Below, in pieces: positions 12,238-15,492 of a stretch of DNA of 15,492 bases. The DNA lies in NCBI GenBank assembly GCA_964651395.1, contig CAZYXZ010000076.1:1-15492 (forward strand). Reading direction: 5' to 3'. The stretch comes from CAZYXZ01 sp964651395 (GTDB lineage Bacteria > Actinomycetota > Actinomycetes > BP-191). Under the pieces are notes generated by a model. The model was not told the origin of the DNA. It saw nothing but the letters and a program-made list of their open reading frames with translations, and did not search any database. The position numbers were made by a program, and so were the translations under genes. Numbering within the stretch: the first letter of the stretch is position 1; each line of letters starts with the position of its first letter.

Positions 12238-12556
12238 GCGGTACCTGTTCGTCTGCATCAACGAGCGCGACCCCGACCACCCCCGTGGCTCCTGCATGCA
12301 GCGCGGCGCGGCCGACGTGTTCAACGAGCTGCGCGAGGCCCAGGGCCGGCACGACCTCACGCGGATCAAGGTGGTCTACGCCGGGTGCATGGAGGCGTGC
12401 ACCTCGGGCCCGGTCGTCGCCGTACAGCCGGACAACGTCTGGTACGGCGGCGTCACCGTCGACGACTGCGAGCAGATCATCACCGAGCACTGCCTCAACG
12501 ACCGGCCGGTCACGATGCTGCGGCTGGCCGAGGCGGACTTCATCGGGCCCGACTGA
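12224..12556 (+). CDS. Thioredoxin-like [2Fe-2S] ferredoxin
   Basis: Encodes 110 residues. The fold is that of the NuoE-like/Shethna [2Fe-2S] proteins: Cys11-x12-Cys24 (FVCINERDPDHPRGSC) and Cys55-x3-Cys59 (AGCMEACTSGP), followed by WYGGVTVDDCEQIITEHC. Start 12224 is preferred over the ATG at 12230 because GGAGG lies nine bases before it. It overlaps the A-type carrier gene by 14 bases. It probably transfers single electrons in the cytoplasm; its partner is unknown. The FrhB-family protein about 1.2 kb away is also a redox iron-sulfur protein on the same strand, but other genes separate them. Family confident. Confidence 0.92.
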   Translation: MAMPERYLFVCINERDPDHPRGSCMQRGAADVFNELREAQGRHDLTRIKVVYAGCMEACTSGPVVAVQPDNVWYGGVTVDDCEQIITEHCLNDRPVTMLRLAEADFIGPD

Positions 12557-12661
12557 CGGCGATTTCCTGCTTTACAGAGCCCGTACACACGGCTGACCCG
12601 ATCCGCAATAGCGTCCGGCACAGTGGCTGCAGGTCGGAAACCACACACAACGGAGGACACC

Positions 12662-13306
12662 ATGTGGGCACCGCTGCAGGGCACGGCCGTGAAGGTCGCC
12701 GGCTGGACCGCGGTCGGCGTCGTCGGCGGCGCGCTCGCCGTCACAGCCACCCAGGCCGTCGACCCGGCGCCCGGCCAGGCCGTCGTCTTCAACGCCGCGC
12801 AGTCCGAGGACACCGAGCCCGACGCTCCCGCGGTGGCTCCCGGCGAGCAGCCGGAGCCGGGCGCGTCCGCCTCGGCCCGCCCGCCCCGGCCGGAGGGCCG
12901 GCGTCCCGGCCGTCCCGGGCCGGGCGGTCCGTTCATCCACGGCGAGGGCACCGTGCGTACGCCGGACGGCTTCGCGACCGGCTTCACGCAGCGCGGTGAG
13001 GTGACCGCCGTGAGCGCCACCTCGATCACGCTGAAGAGCCCGGACGGCTTCACGAAGACCTACGTCGTCACCGAGGACACCAAGGTGCGCAAGGGTCGCG
13101 CGGAGGCGACCATCGCCGACGTGAAGGTCGGCGACCGCGCCGGCGTCCGCGGCATCAAGGAAGGCGACAGCTACGTCGTCAAGGGCATCCACGTGCACGT
13201 GCCGGGCGAGCGTCCGGCCGGCCCACCGCCCAACCGTCCGCCGGGCGGCCCCGGGGGCGCTGGGGCACCGGAGGGTGAGCCCGCGCCCGAGGGTGCACCC
13301 GCCTAG
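12662..13306 (+). CDS. Anchored or secreted DUF5666-like protein with Pro/Gly-rich regions
   Basis: Encodes 214 residues from ATG 12662 with GGAGG six bases upstream. A hydrophobic N-terminal segment (about 8-30) can serve as signal peptide or membrane anchor. A disordered Pro/Glu/Arg/Gly region (45-95) follows, then a small beta domain (about 110-180: RGEVTAVSATSITLKSPDGF, VVTEDTKVRKG, VKVGDRAGVRGI) that resembles the DUF5666 OB-like domain, and a second Pro/Gly tail. Function unknown; such domains occur in exported proteins. The upstream gap (12557-12661) has a TANNNT-like TAGCGT at 12609-12614 but no convincing -35. The TAG stop shares CTAG with the convergent zinc-ribbon gene, and a hairpin lies in that gene about 60 bases on. 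Confidence 0.78.
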   Translation: MWAPLQGTAVKVAGWTAVGVVGGALAVTATQAVDPAPGQAVVFNAAQSEDTEPDAPAVAPGEQPEPGASASARPPRPEGRRPGRPGPGGPFIHGEGTVRTPDGFATGFTQRGEVTAVSATSITLKSPDGFTKTYVVTEDTKVRKGRAEATIADVKVGDRAGVRGIKEGDSYVVKGIHVHVPGERPAGPPPNRPPGGPGGAGAPEGEPAPEGAPA

Positions 13307-13746
13307 CGCACCAGCAGCCCGGTAGCCACCAGGGCGAACAGCAACGCCCCTCCCCACCACAGGGACCGCCGGACGTGGCCTGCCACGTCCGGCGGTTGCC
13401 ATGGCTGGCGCCGCCGCCCGCACTCGCAGAGCCCCGGCTCGAACGCGGCGGAATGGCCCTCGGGGCAGACGAAGCGCGGTCGCGCCGCGACGTCGTACTC
13501 GCAGGTCGGGCACGGCCCGGCCTTGCCCTCCTGCTGGCGTCCGCACCGCGGGCAGCGCCGGTAGCGCGCGACCTCGTGCGCGAGGAACGCCGCGCTGCCG
13601 CCGAAGAGGACCGCGAACATCCCGAAGCTGACCGTGGTCGACGCGAGGTCGAGGTGCTGTGTCGCCGCTCCGGCGTACGTGAGAACGGCTGTCACAGCGA
13701 CGGCGACGGCCGCCCAGCGCAACGCCAGCCGCTTCGGATAGTCCAC
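13303..13746 (-). CDS. Double zinc-ribbon membrane protein of unknown function
   Basis: Encodes 147 residues from GTG 13746. Two hydrophobic helices (about 11-28 and 40-58) are followed by a Cys-rich domain: CPRC (65-68) with CPTC (79-82), then CPEGH (94-98) with CEC (107-109), which look like two zinc ribbons, and a final helix (128-146). The family is not recognised. The frame stays open upstream to 14694, but that part lies antisense to the FrhB-family gene and is low-complexity. The start has a TAGCCT -10-like hexamer seven bases upstream and no Shine-Dalgarno, so a leaderless mRNA is likely. It is divergent from the FrhB-like gene by 24 bases and shares the CTAG stop with the DUF5666-like gene. 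Confidence 0.75.
   Translation of the reverse strand: MDYPKRLALRWAAVAVAVTAVLTYAGAATQHLDLASTTVSFGMFAVLFGGSAAFLAHEVARYRRCPRCGRQQEGKAGPCPTCEYDVAARPRFVCPEGHSAAFEPGLCECGRRRQPWQPPDVAGHVRRSLWWGGALLFALVATGLLVR
13365..13396 (+). terminator. 14-bp hairpin inside the zinc-ribbon gene, possible terminator for the DUF5666-like gene
   Basis: ACCGCCGGACGTGG (13365-13378) and its perfect complement at 13383-13396 enclose a 4-base loop. It lies about 60 bases beyond the plus-strand stop at 13306 and inside the convergent gene's coding region, where it specifies part of QPPDVAGHVRR. No T tract. Plausible terminator hidden in coding DNA. Confidence 0.5.
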
Positions 13747-13753
13747 GCCGCCA

Positions 13754-13763
13754 AGGCTAGTGT
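13754..13763. promoter_or_regulatory. Overlapping divergent -10 hexamers
   Basis: Minus strand TAGCCT (13759-13754) lies seven bases before the zinc-ribbon GTG; plus strand TAGTGT (13758-13763) lies seven bases before the FrhB-like GTG. Both fit TANNNT and leaderless spacing, and they share two bases. The whole gap between the start codons is 24 bases. No strong -35 elements seen. Confidence 0.5.
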
Positions 13764-13770
13764 TGCCGAC

Positions 13771-14979
13771 GTGACCGCCGTCGACGAGACCGCCACGGAA
13801 GCGCCGGACGCGCCCGCGAAGACGCAATGGCACGAGCTGTTCCACGAGGTCGTGGAGACCGGCCTGTGCACGGGCTGCGCGGCGTGCGTGATGGCCTGCC
13901 CGCGCGACGTCCTCGGCTACGACCACGCCACGTCGTACCAGCCGTTCAACATCGAGCCCACGACGCCGGCCGACGGGTGCCTGCACGGCGAGAAGGGCTG
14001 CGACATCTGCACGCGCGCGTGCCCGCGGTTCCGCGACTGGGAGCTGACCGCCGACGTCGCGCTCTTCGGCCGTCCGCGGCGCGACGACGAGCCGGCCGGC
14101 ATCTACGAACAGGCCCTGCTCGTGAAGGCGACCGACCCGGACACCGCGGCCGCCGGCCAGGACGGCGGGCTCGTCTCCGCGCTGCTGATCTGGGGACTCG
14201 AGACCGGCCGCATCGATGGCGCGCTGGTGTCGGACTTCGCGACCGAACGGCCGCTGGACGCCGTACCGGCGCTGGTCACCGACCGCGAGGGCGTGCTGCG
14301 CACCGCCGGCTCGCGCTACACGTACTCGGCCAACCCGCTTGCGATGAAGGCGGCCGAGGCCGAGGGCGCGAAGTCGCTCGCGCTGGTCGGGATGAGCTGC
14401 CAGGCGTCCATCAACGGCACGGTGCTGGCCAACCGGCTGAACAAGTACGCGAAGCGCATCGAGCTGACCATCGGCCTGCTGTGCAGCAAGACCTTCACGT
14501 GGGACGGCATGTACGACGGGAAGCTCACCGAGGAGTACGGCATCCCGCTCGAGACGATCAACAAGGTCAACATCAAGGGCAAGTTCATCGTGTGGCACGG
14601 CGAGGAGAACACGCGCGTCGACATCCCGCTCAAGGAGTGCCACGTGCACACCCGGCCGGGCTGCGCGACCTGTCCCGACTTCGCGGCGGAGCATGCCGAC
14701 ATCTCGACCGGCGGTCTCGGCCAGGGCGACGGCTGGACGCTGACCCTGGTCCGCACGCAGCGCGGCCTGGACTGGATGGCCGGCCTGAAGGAGGCCGGGC
14801 GGATCGAGGTGCGCCCGGCCGCGGAGGACCCGGCGGCGGTGAACCTGATGAACAAGCTCGCGCTCGCCTCCCGCAAGCGCTGGCCGGTCGAGCGCCTCGG
14901 CATGCCCGACTCCTACGCCGCCCCCGGCCGCGCCGTACTGCCCGTCCCCCTCCCCATGCCCGAAGTCCCCAAGCCCTAG
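13771..14979 (+). CDS. FrhB-family coenzyme F420 hydrogenase/dehydrogenase beta-subunit-like iron-sulfur protein
   Basis: Encodes 402 residues from GTG 13771. The N-terminus has two ferredoxin-type clusters: Cys33-x2-Cys36-x2-Cys39-x3-Cys43-Pro and Cys70...Cys77-x2-Cys80-x3-Cys84-Pro. The FrhB N- and C-terminal domains follow: GQDGGLVSALLIWGLETG (129-146), TAGSRYTYSANPL (178-190), VGMSCQ (206-211), IGLLCSKTF (234-242), then a further Cys290/Cys298/Cys301 set and the ADISTGGLGQGDGWTL segment (309-324). Relatives bind FAD and 4Fe-4S clusters and oxidise or reduce F420 in hydrogenases, Fpo, sulfite or glutamate reductases. The partner and substrate are not visible here. It is soluble and probably electron-transferring. 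It ends 61 bases from a convergent LOG gene, with a strong hairpin between. Confidence 0.9.
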   Translation: MTAVDETATEAPDAPAKTQWHELFHEVVETGLCTGCAACVMACPRDVLGYDHATSYQPFNIEPTTPADGCLHGEKGCDICTRACPRFRDWELTADVALFGRPRRDDEPAGIYEQALLVKATDPDTAAAGQDGGLVSALLIWGLETGRIDGALVSDFATERPLDAVPALVTDREGVLRTAGSRYTYSANPLAMKAAEAEGAKSLALVGMSCQASINGTVLANRLNKYAKRIELTIGLLCSKTFTWDGMYDGKLTEEYGIPLETINKVNIKGKFIVWHGEENTRVDIPLKECHVHTRPGCATCPDFAAEHADISTGGLGQGDGWTLTLVRTQRGLDWMAGLKEAGRIEVRPAAEDPAAVNLMNKLALASRKRWPVERLGMPDSYAAPGRAVLPVPLPMPEVPKP

Positions 14980-14982
14980 TTC

Positions 14983-15039
14983 CGGATCTCACGTACCAGG
15001 AGGGGTCGCTTTTCGACCCCTGGCGGTACGTGAGATCCG
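14983..15039. terminator. Bidirectional terminator between the FrhB-like and LOG genes
   Basis: A 15-bp perfect outer stem (14983-14997 with 15025-15039), a 3x3 internal loop and an 8-bp inner stem (15001-15008 with 15014-15021) around a 5-base loop (CTTTT). It fills almost the entire 61-base gap between two convergent stops and would fold equally on either strand; a short TTTA follows on the plus side. Confidence 0.85.
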
Positions 15040-15040
15040 T

Positions 15041-15492
15041 TTACAGCTCGGCTTCGAGGACTTCGCGGGCGCTGGGGTGGGGGGCGCGACCGGAGCCTTC
15101 GGCGTGGTCGACGGCGGACTGCGCGGTCTTCGTCCACACGAGTGCCGCGCGGATGGCGGGGCGCGCGAAGCCGCGGTCGACGATCTGGTCGATCTGCGCC
15201 CGCAACGGCGCGAAGGCGTCATCCGGGTCGCACACGACCACCGGCTTGTCGTGCATGCGCAGGGTGCGCGCCGTCCAGACCTCGAGCAGCTCCTCCAGCG
15301 TGCCGATGCCGCCGGGCAGCGCGATGAACGCGTCGGCGCGCCGGTCCATCTCCGCCTTGCGCTCCCGCATCGTCTCCGTGACCACGAGCTCGTCCGCCTC
15401 GTCGTCGGCGACCTCGCTGTCCATCAGGCCGCGTGGGATGACGCCGATGGTGCGCGCACCGTTCTCCCGGGCCGCGCGCGCGACCGCGCCCA
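15041..15492 (-). CDS. LOG-family (TIGR00730) nucleotide phosphoribohydrolase-like protein (5' partial)
   Basis: The frame runs off the right edge, so the N-terminus is missing; about 150 residues are visible. It begins in GAVARAARENGARTIGVIP, then shows MRERKAEMDRRADAF and the PGGIGTLEELLEVW motif, the two signatures of LOG proteins (cytokinin riboside 5'-monophosphate phosphoribohydrolases, once called lysine decarboxylases). The ATG at 15424 lies well inside the fold and is not the start. LOG enzymes cleave the N-glycosidic bond of modified AMPs, releasing cytokinin bases; the M. tuberculosis relative is Rv1205 as I recall. The C-terminal part differs from the shorter plant enzymes. It is convergent with the FrhB-like gene across the hairpin. 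Family confident. Confidence 0.92.
   Translation of the reverse strand, partial: GAVARAARENGARTIGVIPRGLMDSEVADDEADELVVTETMRERKAEMDRRADAFIALPGGIGTLEELLEVWTARTLRMHDKPVVVCDPDDAFAPLRAQIDQIVDRGFARPAIRAALVWTKTAQSAVDHAEGSGRAPHPSAREVLEAEL

Noticed and set aside
10669..12369. A 566-codon minus-strand frame opposite folP2 and the A-type carrier
   Set aside because: Low-complexity Arg-rich shadow frame; the plus-strand genes have conserved motifs.
13747..14694. Extension of the zinc-ribbon protein to 463 residues
   Set aside because: The extra part is antisense to the FrhB-family gene, whose cysteine motifs are clear; the extension is low-complexity.
1..15492. Search for tRNA, rRNA, CRISPR arrays, insertion sequences, toxin-antitoxin or phage genes
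   Set aside because: I saw no cloverleaf, spaced direct-repeat array, transposase/integrase motif or other sign of a mobile element.

Overview
The window is about 15.5 kb of very GC-rich DNA. It has many GTG starts, 1-14 base overlaps between co-directional genes, GGAGG-type ribosome sites next to leaderless starts, and an actinobacterial gene set: DUF3117, a DivIVA-domain protein, a FolP2-type DHPS homologue, a SigE/RseA/HtrA/TatB locus and a PaaX regulator. I infer an actinomycete, perhaps of the Nocardioides or a related lineage; the exact taxon cannot be read from the sequence. I see no rRNA, tRNA, CRISPR array, transposase, integrase or attachment site. Apart from the two genes cut by the window edges, the genes look intact.

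Layout. (1) 1-676: 3' part of a haloalkane-dehalogenase-like alpha/beta hydrolase. (2) 673-4504, minus strand: an envelope-stress operon in the order sigE, membrane-anchored zinc anti-sigma factor, RseB/MucB-like secreted protein, HtrA-type protease, tatB. The sigE promoter has a good ECF-type match (GGAAC-N17-CGTT), which suggests autoregulation. (3) 4677-5306: a divergent O-methyltransferase, as found beside sigE in mycobacteria. (4) 5307-7812, minus: DUF3117 protein, M17 leucyl aminopeptidase and an unknown 8-helix membrane protein. (5) 7995-9887: three overlapping genes, a PaaX-family regulator, an EthD-family protein and a PaaG-like enoyl-CoA hydratase/isomerase, probably a small self-regulated catabolic operon. 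(6) 9884-10940, minus: a DivIVA-domain membrane protein and a SRPBCC protein, separated by a 23-bp tandem duplication of their stop/start junction. (7) 11014-12556: FolP2-like protein, an A-type Fe-S carrier and a thioredoxin-like [2Fe-2S] ferredoxin. (8) 12662-13306: secreted or anchored DUF5666-like protein. (9) 13303-13746, minus: double zinc-ribbon membrane protein, diverging across only 24 bp from (10) 13771-14979, an FrhB-family iron-sulfur F420-dehydrogenase-like protein. (11) 15041-15492, minus: 3' part of a LOG-family (TIGR00730) protein.

As I recall the Mycobacterium tuberculosis map, LOG, folP2, the DivIVA-domain gene, DUF3117, the O-methyltransferase and sigE-rseA-htrA-tatB occur there in the same relative order (about Rv1205-Rv1224). 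The window therefore looks like an old chromosomal backbone with lineage-specific insertions: the RseB-like gene, the PaaX trio, pepA with its membrane partner, the FrhB protein and the zinc-ribbon protein.

The most notable points are an RseA/RseB/HtrA gene set resembling the E. coli sigma-E circuit; a 23-bp duplication that creates a seven-codon relay cistron; two divergent leaderless -10 hexamers overlapping inside a 24-bp gap; and convergent pairs whose two stop codons share one CTAG (three cases) or abut as TAG|CTA (one case). No single gene set here is clearly a wholly new system.
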